Of a stretch of DNA of 30,912 nt, positions 15,998 through 24,617 are shown in pieces. The position numbers were made by a program, and so were the translations under genes. Within the stretch, counting starts at the first letter, position 1. The number at the start of each line of letters is the position of its first letter. Below the pieces are notes generated by a model, which was given only the letters and a program-made list of their open reading frames with translations, was not told the origin of the DNA and did not search any database. Source of the stretch: CAYOXD01 sp964407825 (lineage in GTDB: Bacteria; Desulfobacterota; Desulfobacteria; Desulfobacterales; JAFDDL01); contig CAYOXD010000024.1 in assembly GCA_964407825.1 (NCBI GenBank), forward strand, positions 1 to 30,912, given 5' to 3'.

Positions 15998-16021
15998 TTG
16001 ACATGAGGCGCTTGATGTCAA
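15998..16021. promoter_or_regulatory. Inverted repeat upstream of metX
   Basis: TTGACAT and ATGTCAA, a perfect 7-bp pair 10 bases apart, 38 bases before the metX start. The half-sites are the same 7-mers that form the core of the palindrome at 5583-5606, in the opposite arrangement. The TTGACA could also serve as a -35 box. Confidence 0.4.
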
Positions 16022-16058
16022 TTGCCATTCGAATAGGTTCCGTGGCCTTTATTAATAG

Positions 16059-17231
16059 ATGAGTGAATATGTTACGCACGATACGGCGGGGGTGTCGGTC
16101 GGGCAGGTGGGAAAACACTTTTTTTCCTTCGCCGAGCCCCCGGATGACCTGTTATTGGAGAGCGGCCGGCGTTTCGGGCCGGTGTGCCTGGCATACGAGA
16201 CCTGCGGCGTATTGAGCGAAAACCGGGACAATGCCGTCCTGGTGGCCCATGCCCTGACCGGAGACTCCCACGTGGCCGGATACTATACCCCCGCCGATCC
16301 CAAGCCCGGGTGGTGGGATATCATGGTGGGACCGGGCAAGGCCATCGACACGAACCGGTACTTTGTCATCTGTTCCAATGTACTGGGGAGCTGCATGGGC
16401 TCCACGGGGCCCACTTCGGTGAACCCCGCCACGGGGCGTCCCTTTGGGTTGGATTTTCCGATGGTGACCATCGGTGATATGGTCAATGCCCAGAAGGCAC
16501 TCGTCGATTTTCTGGGCATTGAGCGGTTGCTGTGCGTGGTGGGCGGATCCGTGGGGGGGATGCAGGTGCTCGAATGGTGCATTCGATTCCCGCAACAGGT
16601 GGCCTCCGCCATCTGCCTTGCCACCACGAGCCGGCATTCGGCCCTTGCCATTGCCTTCAACGAGGTGGCCCGGCAGGCCATCCTGGCCGATCCCCACTGG
16701 AACCAGGGCGACTATTACGGCCGGCGGAAACCGGACACGGGGCTTGCCGTGGCCCGGATGATCGGGCACATCACCTACCTCTCAGATGAGTCCATGCGCC
16801 TGAAGTTCGGTCGTCGTCTCCAGGACAAAACCGATTTTTCGTTCAACTTCGACGCGGATTTTCAGGTGGAGAGCTACCTGCGTTACCAGGGGGCGCGGTT
16901 CGTGGAGCGCTTCGATGCCAACTCCTTCCTGTACGTCACCAAGGCCGCGGACTATTTTGATCTGGAACGGCAACATGGCGGGGGCTCCCTGGCGGCGGCC
17001 TTTTCAAAGGCCCGCTGCCGGTTTCTGGTTGTCTCCTTTACCTCTGACTGGCTGTATCCCACCTACCAGTCCCGGGAGCTGGTCACGGCCATGAAGAAAA
17101 ACGGCCTGGATGTCAGCTTCTGCCAACTCGAGGCCAAATGGGGCCACGATGCCTTCCTGCTTCCCAATGAACGGCTCAGCCTCATGATTCGGGGGTTCCT
17201 GGACCGCAACCTCTCCGAGACGAGGGACTGA
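16059..17231 (+). CDS. Homoserine O-acetyltransferase MetX
   Basis: This 390-residue alpha/beta-hydrolase-fold enzyme transfers an acyl group from acetyl-CoA (or succinyl-CoA in some members) to L-homoserine, the first committed step of methionine synthesis. Catalytic triad: S164 in GGSVGGMQ, D330 in FTSDWLYPT, H363 in KWGHDAFLL. The family stretch NVLGSCMGSTGPTS is present. Length is normal. The start at 16059 has a weak ribosome site, but the N-terminal frame fits the family. metW follows after one base, so the two are cotranslated. Acetyl versus succinyl specificity cannot be settled by eye. Confidence 0.93.
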   Translation: MSEYVTHDTAGVSVGQVGKHFFSFAEPPDDLLLESGRRFGPVCLAYETCGVLSENRDNAVLVAHALTGDSHVAGYYTPADPKPGWWDIMVGPGKAIDTNRYFVICSNVLGSCMGSTGPTSVNPATGRPFGLDFPMVTIGDMVNAQKALVDFLGIERLLCVVGGSVGGMQVLEWCIRFPQQVASAICLATTSRHSALAIAFNEVARQAILADPHWNQGDYYGRRKPDTGLAVARMIGHITYLSDESMRLKFGRRLQDKTDFSFNFDADFQVESYLRYQGARFVERFDANSFLYVTKAADYFDLERQHGGGSLAAAFSKARCRFLVVSFTSDWLYPTYQSRELVTAMKKNGLDVSFCQLEAKWGHDAFLLPNERLSLMIRGFLDRNLSETRD

Positions 17232-17232
17232 C

Positions 17233-17886
17233 TTGACGACACTTCCACCGACCTTGAGATTTGATTTGAAGCTGATCGCCTCCTGGATCGCACCGGGTGC
17301 GCGGGTGCTCGACCTGGGCTGTGGCGAGGGCAACCTTTTGAAGTTTCTGATGGATACGAAACAGGTGAGAGGGACCGGCATCGAGCAGGATGAGGCGAAG
17401 GTATCCGCGTGCATTGAAAAGGGCCTTTCCGTGCTCCATGGAGACATCAACCAGGAGGTGAGCGACTACGGGGATAAAACCTTTGACTTTGTCATCCTCA
17501 GCCAGACCCTGCAGCAGGTGTACGCGCCCGAGGCGCTGCTGCGCAGCATCCTGCGGGTGGGCCGCAGTGCCATCGTCAGCTTTCCGGTCTTCAGTCATTG
17601 GGTCTGCCGATTGCAGCTCCTTTTCACGGGCTACGCGCCCGTTACCGGCCAGCTGCCGTATCGGTGGTGCGACACGCCCAATATCAGGATCATCACCTTG
17701 AAGGATTTCAGGAAGTTTTCAAGGGATGCCGGGTTTCGCATCATCCGGGAGGTGGCCATTCGGACCGATCCGCGGAGCGAAAGCGGCCGGATCGTGCGTC
17801 TGTTCCCGAACCTCCGGGCGGTGTATGGTATTTACTTGATCGGGGAGGGGGATGTTCACAGTGAACAACGGCCCAAAGAGATGTGA
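17233..17886 (+). CDS. Methionine biosynthesis protein MetW
   Basis: The product has 217 residues. It has a class I methyltransferase-like core with VLDLGCGEGNLL (motif I, near residue 26), GTGIEQDE, then HGDINQ and FDFVILSQTLQQV. This order is typical of MetW, which works with MetX in homoserine acylation in many bacteria. A TTG start at 17233 directly follows the metX stop, with GAGGGACTGAC as ribosome site. It ends before a 364-base gap containing hexamer tracts D and C. Confidence 0.92.
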   Translation: MTTLPPTLRFDLKLIASWIAPGARVLDLGCGEGNLLKFLMDTKQVRGTGIEQDEAKVSACIEKGLSVLHGDINQEVSDYGDKTFDFVILSQTLQQVYAPEALLRSILRVGRSAIVSFPVFSHWVCRLQLLFTGYAPVTGQLPYRWCDTPNIRIITLKDFRKFSRDAGFRIIREVAIRTDPRSESGRIVRLFPNLRAVYGIYLIGEGDVHSEQRPKEM

Positions 17887-17931
17887 CATCTCACTATCCG
17901 GTGACGTCTTTGGAAAAGGACTGTCTGGTTG

Positions 17932-17973
17932 GGATTCGTTGTCGAAGTCGGAATCGGAAGCCGATCGGCATCC
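17932..17973 (-). repeat. Hexamer tract D (7 units)
   Basis: Minus-strand units from the right: GGATGC, CGATCG, GCTTCC (degenerate), then GATTCC, GACTTC, GACAAC, GAATCC. GACAAC is shared with tracts A, B and C. It lies 44 bases from tract C and points the opposite way. Confidence 0.6.
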
Positions 17974-18017
17974 AGTGGTTCGTGAACGAATTGTGTTTGG
18001 CTTTCTATTGTTGCAGC

Positions 18018-18113
18018 GATATCGATAGCGGCAAGGACAAGGAATTCGACAATGATAAGGGCAAGGGCAAGGACGTCGACAACGACAACGACAAGGACAA
18101 GGACAAGGACAAG
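18018..18113 (+). repeat. Hexamer tract C (16 units)
   Basis: Sixteen consecutive 6-base units: GATATC, GATAGC, GGCAAG, GACAAG, GAATTC, GACAAT, GATAAG, GGCAAG x2, GACGTC, GACAAC x2, GACAAG x4. It lies in the 364-base gap between metW and nadA (17887-18250). Apart from this and tract D the gap shows no gene; the last 100 bases before nadA carry a weakly palindromic GCCGGC stretch. Confidence 0.88.
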
Positions 18114-18250
18114 GCGGGTATATTTCAACATGAGAGATCAACTCTGAGATTGAAGATGCGAGCATCTATACATTTTAACCACACCGCCGGCACGCTTCGG
18201 CGGGCAAGACGAAAGGATGCCGATCGCAGCAGGTTGGCATGGAGGGCAAC

Positions 18251-19309
18251 ATGACGGATACAGCGATGACGGATCGACAGAGAATCGAGGAGATCCTTTC
18301 CATAAAGAAGCGGCTCGGCAAGTCCCTGGTGATTTTGACCCATCATTACCAGCGAATGGAGATTGTCGACCTGGGGGACTACCGGGGGGATTCCTTCGGG
18401 CTGTCCCAGAAGGCGGCTGCCGACAGGGAGGCCCGGTACATCGTTTTCTGCGGGGTTCACTTCATGGCCGAAAGCGCCGAGATCCTCTCCCAGCCCCACC
18501 AGAGTGTCCAGATTCCGGACATGGAAGCCGGCTGCTGGATGGCCGACATGGCCAACGAGGTGGTGGCCGAGGAGGCCTGGGAGGCGGTCACCGACATCGT
18601 GGGAAAAGAGGCGGTGACCCCGGTGGTCTACATGAATGCCGATGCCAGGATCAAAGCCTTTTGCGGCCGGAATGGCGGGATCGTCTGCACCTCCTCCAAC
18701 GCGGAGCCGGCGCTTACCTGGGCCTTCGCCCGGAGGCCCAAGGTTTTTTTCTTTCCGGACCAGCACCTGGGGCGCAACACGGGCAACCGGATGGGGATGG
18801 GGCAGGAGGACATGATCGTCTGGAATCCGGAAAAGCCCCTGGGCGGCAATACGGCCGAGGCCATCGAACGGGCCAGGCTCATTCTCTGGGACGGCTTCTG
18901 TCTCGTTCACACCCGCTTCACCGTGGCGGACATGACGGACATGCGGACCCGGTACCCCGAGGCCAGGATCGTGGTTCATCCGGAATGCACCCAGGAGGTG
19001 GTGGCCTTGGCCGATGCGGTGGGTTCCACCAGTTTCATCGTAAAATACGTGGAGGAGGCGCCTGCCGGCGCCGTGATCCTGGTGGGCACCGAGATCAACC
19101 TCATCGAACGGCTGGCCCGGCAGCATGCGGACAAGACCATTTTGCCGCTGCGCCGCTCACTGTGCCCTAATATGTATAAGATAAACCCGGAAAATCTGCT
19201 CGATACGCTCCATCACCTGGGCGAGAAGAACGTGGTCACCGTTGCCGATGCCATCAAGGCCGATGCGCGTCTGGCCCTGAACCGGATGCTGGAATTGACC
19301 GGGCCCTGA
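18251..19309 (+). CDS. Quinolinate synthase NadA
   Basis: This 352-residue enzyme condenses iminoaspartate with dihydroxyacetone phosphate to quinolinate in NAD synthesis, using an oxygen-sensitive 4Fe-4S cluster. Likely cluster ligands: C95 (MEAGCWMAD), C217 (DGFCLVH) and C305 (LCPNMYKI), matching the three-cysteine arrangement of the family. Family motifs LTHHYQR, GDSFGLSQ, FCGVHFMAE, CTSSNA, PDQHLGRN, HPEC and VGSTS are present. ATG 18251 is chosen because GGAGGG lies 5 bases upstream; ATG 18239 would overlap that ribosome site. nadB and nadC are not in the window. Confidence 0.95.
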   Translation: MTDTAMTDRQRIEEILSIKKRLGKSLVILTHHYQRMEIVDLGDYRGDSFGLSQKAAADREARYIVFCGVHFMAESAEILSQPHQSVQIPDMEAGCWMADMANEVVAEEAWEAVTDIVGKEAVTPVVYMNADARIKAFCGRNGGIVCTSSNAEPALTWAFARRPKVFFFPDQHLGRNTGNRMGMGQEDMIVWNPEKPLGGNTAEAIERARLILWDGFCLVHTRFTVADMTDMRTRYPEARIVVHPECTQEVVALADAVGSTSFIVKYVEEAPAGAVILVGTEINLIERLARQHADKTILPLRRSLCPNMYKINPENLLDTLHHLGEKNVVTVADAIKADARLALNRMLELTGP

Positions 19310-19388
19310 CAGGATGCCTGCAGGTTGCGTTATGGCCGAAAATTTGGCATGAACACGGAAGTCGATTTTTTGGGTTTCTTTTAAGGAA

Positions 19389-20333
19389 ATGGAAACGGCC
19401 ATGGAAAAGGAGCAGGGTACCGCGGGAGGAAGCAGCCGCAAACCGCCTCTTTTTTTTCTGATTCGCGCCGGTGTGGCGGGGAGGGTGATGATCCTCGCCA
19501 CCCTTCTTCCGCTCTTGGGCTGCGCCAGTATCATCTCCAGTTACAGCACTCAGGCCACAACGAAAATGGCCGGCAACCTGTCCCGGACCTTCATGAACTA
19601 CGATGACCTGGCGACGGTGAAGGCAGCCGCGCCAGCCTATCTGTTGATGATGGACACCCTCCTGGCCGGAGACCCGAACAATGAAACCCTGCTCCTGGGG
19701 GCGGCCAAGCTGTATACGAGCTATACGTCCGCCTTCGTCAAGGATCCGAAGCGGGCCGCCAGGTTGAGCGAGAAGGGATTCCAATACGCCCTTCGGGCCG
19801 CCAGTGATCGATGCCCCGGTCTGCGCGGGTGCCGGAAGATGCCCTTCGGGGAGTTCACCCAGGTCCTGGCCCGCCTGACCCGAGCCGATGTGCCGGTCCT
19901 CTACGGTTTGGGCGCGGCCTGGGCCACTTATATAAAGGCCCGGAGCGGTGATTGGAACGCCGCAGCCCAGCTGCCGCGGGTGGAGGCGATCATGAAACGG
20001 GTCGTGGCCCTGGATGAAACCTACCAGGACGGTTCGGCCCATCTCTATCTGGGCGTTTTTGCGACCCTTGTGCCTCCGGCCCTGGGGGGGCATCCGGCGG
20101 TGGCAAAGCGGCATTTCGAGCGGGCCCTGGAGATTTCCGGAAAAAAGAACCTCATGGCCTATGTCCTTTACGCCAAACATTATGCAAGGGAGATGTTCGA
20201 CCGGCCGCTCTATGAGCGTCTGCTAAAGGAGGTCCTGGCCGCCAATCCCAAGGTGGACGGCTATGTACTGACCAACATGGCGGCACAGGCCGAGGCCAGG
20301 CAGCTGCTGGCGGGGGCGGATGCCTATTTCTAG
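19389..20333 (+). CDS. TatT-type TRAP-associated lipoprotein
   Basis: The product has 314 residues. A lipoprotein signal ends in LLG-Cys45, so the mature protein is lipid-anchored in the periplasm. The rest is all-helical with TPR-like repeats, matching the TRAP-associated T component (TatT) described in Treponema, which pairs with the substrate-binding P protein. AAGGA lies very close to ATG 19389, so ATG 19401 is also possible. It is the first gene of a TatT-P-Q-M cluster and should help pass or hold substrate at the membrane. Confidence 0.85.
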   Translation: METAMEKEQGTAGGSSRKPPLFFLIRAGVAGRVMILATLLPLLGCASIISSYSTQATTKMAGNLSRTFMNYDDLATVKAAAPAYLLMMDTLLAGDPNNETLLLGAAKLYTSYTSAFVKDPKRAARLSEKGFQYALRAASDRCPGLRGCRKMPFGEFTQVLARLTRADVPVLYGLGAAWATYIKARSGDWNAAAQLPRVEAIMKRVVALDETYQDGSAHLYLGVFATLVPPALGGHPAVAKRHFERALEISGKKNLMAYVLYAKHYAREMFDRPLYERLLKEVLAANPKVDGYVLTNMAAQAEARQLLAGADAYF

Positions 20334-20414
20334 GCCTTGTCCCCTATTCATTGCTTCATATCAATTTGCAGGGGCGCAGATTCCGTAGCGTCCCCGGACA
20401 CTGGAGCCGGTAAC

Positions 20415-21422
20415 ATGGTACGAAAAAGCGCGTTTCTTATTGCCCTGATGCTGCTTGGGACGATGGGCGTCTGCCAGGCGCATGTCGTGACCTTCAAAAT
20501 TGCCACCCTCTCGCCGGACGGGTCCTTCTGGATGCGCAAGATGCATCAGAGCGCCCAGGAAATCTATAAGAAAACCAATGGCCAGGTGCAGTTCAAGTTC
20601 TACCCCGGCGGGGTGATGGGGGATGACCGGGTCGTGCTGCGCAAGATCCGCTTCGGCCAACTCCAGGGCGGCATGGTGGTCTCGGGCAGCCTTTCAAGCG
20701 TCTATCCGGACAACCAGGTCTACAATCTCCCCTTTCTGTTCCGGAACTACGCCGAGGTCGACTACGTTCGGGCGAAAATGGATCCGATTCTTCAAAAGGG
20801 GATCGAGAAGGCCGGTTTCGTGACCTTCGGCTTCGCCGAGGGCGGTTTCGCCTATATCATGAGCCAGAAACCCGTGCGTTCTCTGGAGGATCTGCGGCGC
20901 CAGAAGGTGTGGATTCCCCAAGACGACCTGTTTTCCGTGGAGATGGTCAAGGCCTTCGGCGTGTCGCCGATTCCCCTGTCCATCGCCGACGTCCGGGCGG
21001 GCCTGCAGACCGGCCTCATCAACACAGTGACCACATCGCCCATCGCGGCCATCGCCCTGCAGTGGCAGACCCAGGTGAAATACCTCACCAAAACGCCGCT
21101 GCTTTACATCTATGGGGTCCTGGCCGTGGACCGGCGCTCCTTTTCCAGACTGCCCCCCGGCCAGCAGGCCATCGTCCGGGAGGTGATGGGCAGGGCCTTT
21201 ACCGAAATCGACCATCAGAACCGCATCGACAATGTCAAGGCCCTGGAGGCGCTGCGAAACCAGGGCATCACCTTTGTGGAGGTTCCAAAGGCCGCCCTGA
21301 GCCAGTGGCGGCAAAAGGCGAGTGAAGCTACAGAACGGCTGGTCAAAAAGGACAGGCTGAGCCGGAAAATCGTTAACATGGTGGAACATGAACTTGCACA
21401 ATACCGGCGCCAGCACCCCTGA
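20415..21422 (+). CDS. TRAP transporter substrate-binding protein (P)
   Basis: This 335-residue protein has a signal peptide ending near residue 22 (VCQA-HVV). It has the DctP fold: FKIATLSPDGSFW, FYPGGVMGDDRVVLRKIRFGQLQGG, and DVRAGLQTGLINTV. In classical carboxylate-binding members a key Arg sits in a KxRVP motif; here the aligned stretch is KVWIPQDD with Trp in that place. The substrate may therefore not be a simple carboxylate. GGAG precedes ATG 20415; the frame is open further upstream without a signal peptide. The C-terminus overlaps the Q gene by 35 bases. Confidence 0.9.
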   Translation: MVRKSAFLIALMLLGTMGVCQAHVVTFKIATLSPDGSFWMRKMHQSAQEIYKKTNGQVQFKFYPGGVMGDDRVVLRKIRFGQLQGGMVVSGSLSSVYPDNQVYNLPFLFRNYAEVDYVRAKMDPILQKGIEKAGFVTFGFAEGGFAYIMSQKPVRSLEDLRRQKVWIPQDDLFSVEMVKAFGVSPIPLSIADVRAGLQTGLINTVTTSPIAAIALQWQTQVKYLTKTPLLYIYGVLAVDRRSFSRLPPGQQAIVREVMGRAFTEIDHQNRIDNVKALEALRNQGITFVEVPKAALSQWRQKASEATERLVKKDRLSRKIVNMVEHELAQYRRQHP

Positions 21423-21936
21423 GCCTCCGGATGAAAAGCCCCTGACGACCCGATTGAGGGGGACGGTGAACGTTCTGTTTCGGCTGGAGGAAGCCCTTCT
21501 GATCGGGCTTTTTTCCGCCATGCTGGGCATGGCGGTCCTGCAGATCGTGCTGCGCGTGGCCTTCTCCTCGGGCATCGTCTGGGGCGATGTCATGGTGCGG
21601 GTGCTCGTGCTGTGGATTTGTCTTCTGGGCGCCATGGCGGCCACCCGCCAGGACCGGCATATCAACATCGATGTGCTGACCCGCTATCTGCCGAACCGTT
21701 TCCGGAGTCTGGTGAGTGCCGTGGTGCGGGCAGGAACCTGTCTCGTGTGCCTTCTCATGGCCTGGGAGGGGCTCAACCTGGTGCGGCTCGATTTCCATTA
21801 CCGGACCATTGCCTTTGCATCGGTTCCCTCCTGGGTCTGCGAGCTCATCGTCCCTGTGGGATTTTTCGTGATGGGCCTTCGATACGCCTTTCTAACGATC
21901 CACTATCTGTCGGGAAAACCAGAGCCGACGCCATGA
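21388..21936 (+). CDS. TRAP transporter small permease (Q)
   Basis: The product has 182 residues with four hydrophobic helices, typical for DctQ: about 33-55, 65-85, 108-128 and 150-170. The RQDRHINIDVL motif in the first large loop is the DctQ signature. It begins inside the P gene and its stop overlaps the ATG of the M gene (ATGA), so all three are translationally linked. It forms the membrane complex with M. Confidence 0.9.
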   Translation: MNLHNTGASTPEPPDEKPLTTRLRGTVNVLFRLEEALLIGLFSAMLGMAVLQIVLRVAFSSGIVWGDVMVRVLVLWICLLGAMAATRQDRHINIDVLTRYLPNRFRSLVSAVVRAGTCLVCLLMAWEGLNLVRLDFHYRTIAFASVPSWVCELIVPVGFFVMGLRYAFLTIHYLSGKPEPTP

Positions 21937-23219
21937 CGGTATTTTTGCTCACAGCCGTTCTGGCTGCCCTTGCCCTTGTGGGGATGCCCCTTTTTGCGGT
22001 GATCCTCGCGGTGGCTTTTCTGGGCTTTCATTTCGAGGGGGTGAGTCTGACCGCCGTGGCGGAGGAGTTCTACCGGATCGCCGATACGCCGCTGCTGCTG
22101 GCGCTGCCTCTTTTCACCTTTGCCGGCTATACCCTTGGGGCCTCCCGGGCCTCCCAGCGCCTGGTGATGCTGACCCGGGCCTTTCTGGGCTGGATGCCGG
22201 GGGGATTGGCGGTGGTGGCCCTTGTGGCCAGCGCCCTGTTCACGGCCTTCACCGGCGCCTCCGGGGTGACGATCGTGGCCCTGGGGGCCCTGCTGTATCC
22301 AGCCCTGAACCAGGAGGGCTATCCCGAAGACTTCAACCTGGGGCTGGTGACGATTTCCGGCAGCCTGGGGCTCCTGCTGCCCCCATCGCTGCCGTTGATC
22401 CTCTATGGCATCGTCGCCCAGCAGATGGACACCGGACATCCGGTGGATATCACGAATCTCTTCATTGCGGGCCTCCTGCCCGGAGTGATGATGCTGGTGC
22501 TCCTTTCCCTCTGGAGCCTCTACACCAACCGTAACTGCAAGATTCCCCTGACGCCCTTCAGTTTCCAGGCTGCCATGAAGGCGGTGCGGGTGGCCATCTG
22601 GGAGCTTCCCCTGCCCATCTTTATCCTGGCCGGCATATACGGCGGATTTTTCGCCGTGTCGGATGTCGCGGCCATCACCGCCCTGTACGTTCTGGTGGTG
22701 GAGGTGTTCATCCACCGGGAGATCCGCATCTCGGCCCTGCCGGAGCTCATCAGCAAGTCCATGGTGATGGTGGGCGCGATTCTGTTGATTCTGGGCGCGG
22801 CCATGGCCTCGACCAACTTCGTCATCGACGCGCAGGTGCCCATGAAGCTCTTTGCGCTGATCCGGGCACATGTGCCCAACCGGATCGTTTTTTTGATGTT
22901 GCTGAATCTCTTCCTGCTGGTGGTGGGGGCCCTGGTGGATATTTTTTCCGCCCTCGTGATCGTGGTGCCCCTGATTCTGCCCGTGGCCATCAGCTATGGT
23001 ATCGATCCGGTGCAACTGGGGATTATATTCCTGGCCAACATGCAGATCGGGTACATCACCCCGCCGGTGGGGATGAATCTGTTCATCGCCAGCTACCGGT
23101 TCAATGAACCGGTGGTGCGCCTCTACAAGGCGGCCTTCCCCTTCATGCTGGTGCTCCTTGTGGCCGTTCTCGTGATCACCTACTGGCCGGGGTTGAGTTT
23201 GATGTTCATCCGGCCGTGA
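21933..23219 (+). CDS. TRAP transporter large permease (M)
   Basis: The product has 428 residues with about twelve helices. DctM signatures are present: PLFTFAGYTLGAS, FTGASGVTIVALGALLYP, LGLLLPPSLPLILYG, and near the end YITPPVGMNLF. It drives sodium- or proton-coupled uptake with the Q subunit. ATG 21933 overlaps the Q stop; a longer open frame upstream is out of frame with Q and not used. The rhomboid gene follows 20 bases later. Confidence 0.93.
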   Translation: MTVFLLTAVLAALALVGMPLFAVILAVAFLGFHFEGVSLTAVAEEFYRIADTPLLLALPLFTFAGYTLGASRASQRLVMLTRAFLGWMPGGLAVVALVASALFTAFTGASGVTIVALGALLYPALNQEGYPEDFNLGLVTISGSLGLLLPPSLPLILYGIVAQQMDTGHPVDITNLFIAGLLPGVMMLVLLSLWSLYTNRNCKIPLTPFSFQAAMKAVRVAIWELPLPIFILAGIYGGFFAVSDVAAITALYVLVVEVFIHREIRISALPELISKSMVMVGAILLILGAAMASTNFVIDAQVPMKLFALIRAHVPNRIVFLMLLNLFLLVVGALVDIFSALVIVVPLILPVAISYGIDPVQLGIIFLANMQIGYITPPVGMNLFIASYRFNEPVVRLYKAAFPFMLVLLVAVLVITYWPGLSLMFIRP

Positions 23220-23239
23220 GATTGAGATAAGGAAGGTTT

Positions 23240-24085
23240 ATGGGACAGAATAACGTGCGGGGCATGCTTTGCCCCAATTGCCGGAAATTGGTGAGTTCGG
23301 ATGAATCGGTGTGTCCCCACTGCGGTCAGCCCGGACCGGGCGCCTGGTGGCGCAACAACCGTTTCACCCGCGGATTTCGATACGGGGACCAGGCGGTTGT
23401 CCTCATCATCTCGGCCAACGTGGCCATGTTCCTGGTGTCGCTTTTGCTAAACCCCAGGCAGATCGGTCTGAGCCCGAATCCGCTGCGGTTTCTGTCCCCG
23501 AGCGCATATGTGCTCACATTCCTGGGGGCCACGGGTACCGAACCCATCAACCACTACCACATGTGGTGGTCCCTCCTTGCGGCCAACTATCTGCACGGTG
23601 GACTTTTGCACATCCTGTTCAACATGATTGCGCTGTATCAGCTGGCGCCCTTTGTGGTTCGTGAGTTCGGGGTCTATCGCATGTTCATCATTTACACCCT
23701 GGGCGGCATATTCGGATTTGCCGTATCCTATCTGGCGGGGGTCTACCTGACCCTGGGCGCTTCGGCCGCCATCTGCGCCCTGATCGGCGCCAGCCTGTTT
23801 TATGGCAAGAGCCGCGGGGGGGCTTACGGACAGGCCATCTACCGCCAGGTGGCGGGCTGGGTGGTGGGGATCTTCCTGTTTGGATTCATGATCCCGGGGG
23901 TCGACAACTGGGCCCACGGGGGCGGCCTACTGGCAGGCATCGGCCTTGCCTACCTCTTCGGATACAGCGACCGGGTCCGCGAATCCATCGTGCATAAGTA
24001 CCTGGCGATCGGTCTTGCCGGTGTAACGGGCCTGACCCTGCTCTATGCCGTTGTCACCGGTATCTATTACCGTTTTTTTCTATAG
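23240..24085 (+). CDS. Rhomboid intramembrane protease with N-terminal zinc ribbon
   Basis: The product has 281 residues. A small zinc ribbon (CPNC, then CPHC) occupies residues 10-28. Six or seven helices follow. The catalytic dyad is S175 in GASAA and H226 in NWAHGGG, with the HGGLLHILFNM stretch of loop 1 and helix 2. The usual GxSG is GASA here, a change at the second Gly while the Ser nucleophile stays. It cleaves transmembrane segments within the membrane. AAGGAAGG is placed before the ATG. It could be cotranscribed with the TRAP genes, but a functional tie is unproven. Confidence 0.88.
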   Translation: MGQNNVRGMLCPNCRKLVSSDESVCPHCGQPGPGAWWRNNRFTRGFRYGDQAVVLIISANVAMFLVSLLLNPRQIGLSPNPLRFLSPSAYVLTFLGATGTEPINHYHMWWSLLAANYLHGGLLHILFNMIALYQLAPFVVREFGVYRMFIIYTLGGIFGFAVSYLAGVYLTLGASAAICALIGASLFYGKSRGGAYGQAIYRQVAGWVVGIFLFGFMIPGVDNWAHGGGLLAGIGLAYLFGYSDRVRESIVHKYLAIGLAGVTGLTLLYAVVTGIYYRFFL

Positions 24086-24283
24086 ACGTGTCGGGCTTCC
24101 CTGTGAACGCGCTATCGCGCGAAATCGTCGGCGTTTCGATAATATCTTGATCTTTCCGGACGATTTCCGTATCTTAATCTCTGGGAAAGACCTCCGGCGT
24201 GAATCATGAGGCACCTGATTTTATTAGTCGATCTCTCCGAAATCGCCAGCGTCCCCGTGAAATGGCCTGCCAGGCCGGGAAAG

Positions 24284-24616
24284 ATGATGATGAAAAAATG
24301 CCCTTACTGCGCGGAAGACATTCAGGATGAGGCCATCAAGTGCAAGCACTGCAAGGAGTTCCTGAACGTTGTCGGTTCACCCGACCCCGCCGCGGGAGAG
24401 ACGCCGTGGTATTTCCGGACATCCATCATCGTTGTCGCCCTTCTCACCGTGGGGCCCCTGGCCCTGCCGCTGATCTGGTGGCGGCCCCATACCTCCCTGG
24501 CCTGGAAGGTGGGCCTCACCATCGGCATTCTCGTGCTGAGCTGGATGCTGTTTCGGGCCACGATGCAATCCATCCATATTCTCGATTACTATTACCGGAT
24601 GATGGAGGGAACGTGA
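24284..24616 (+). CDS. Zinc-ribbon membrane protein, unknown function
   Basis: The 110-residue protein starts with a zinc ribbon (CPYCAEDIQDEAIKCKHCKEFL), a common N-terminal tag in small membrane proteins, and has two hydrophobic helices near residues 48-70 and 75-95. Three consecutive in-frame ATGs (24284, 24287, 24290) follow GGGAAAG; any could start. An ATG at 24206 gives a longer product but has no family support. The next gene starts 2 bases after its stop. The 198-base gap before it holds no gene. Confidence 0.75.
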   Translation: MMMKKCPYCAEDIQDEAIKCKHCKEFLNVVGSPDPAAGETPWYFRTSIIVVALLTVGPLALPLIWWRPHTSLAWKVGLTIGILVLSWMLFRATMQSIHILDYYYRMMEGT

Positions 24617-24617
24617 G

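Noticed and set aside
18125..19126. 333-codon minus-strand frame opposite nadA
   Set aside because: Shadow of nadA, which has all family motifs on the plus strand.
24110..24185. Possible seventh hexamer tract before the zinc-ribbon gene
   Set aside because: Only three units (GATTAA, GATACG, GAAATC on the minus strand) keep the phase before it is lost.
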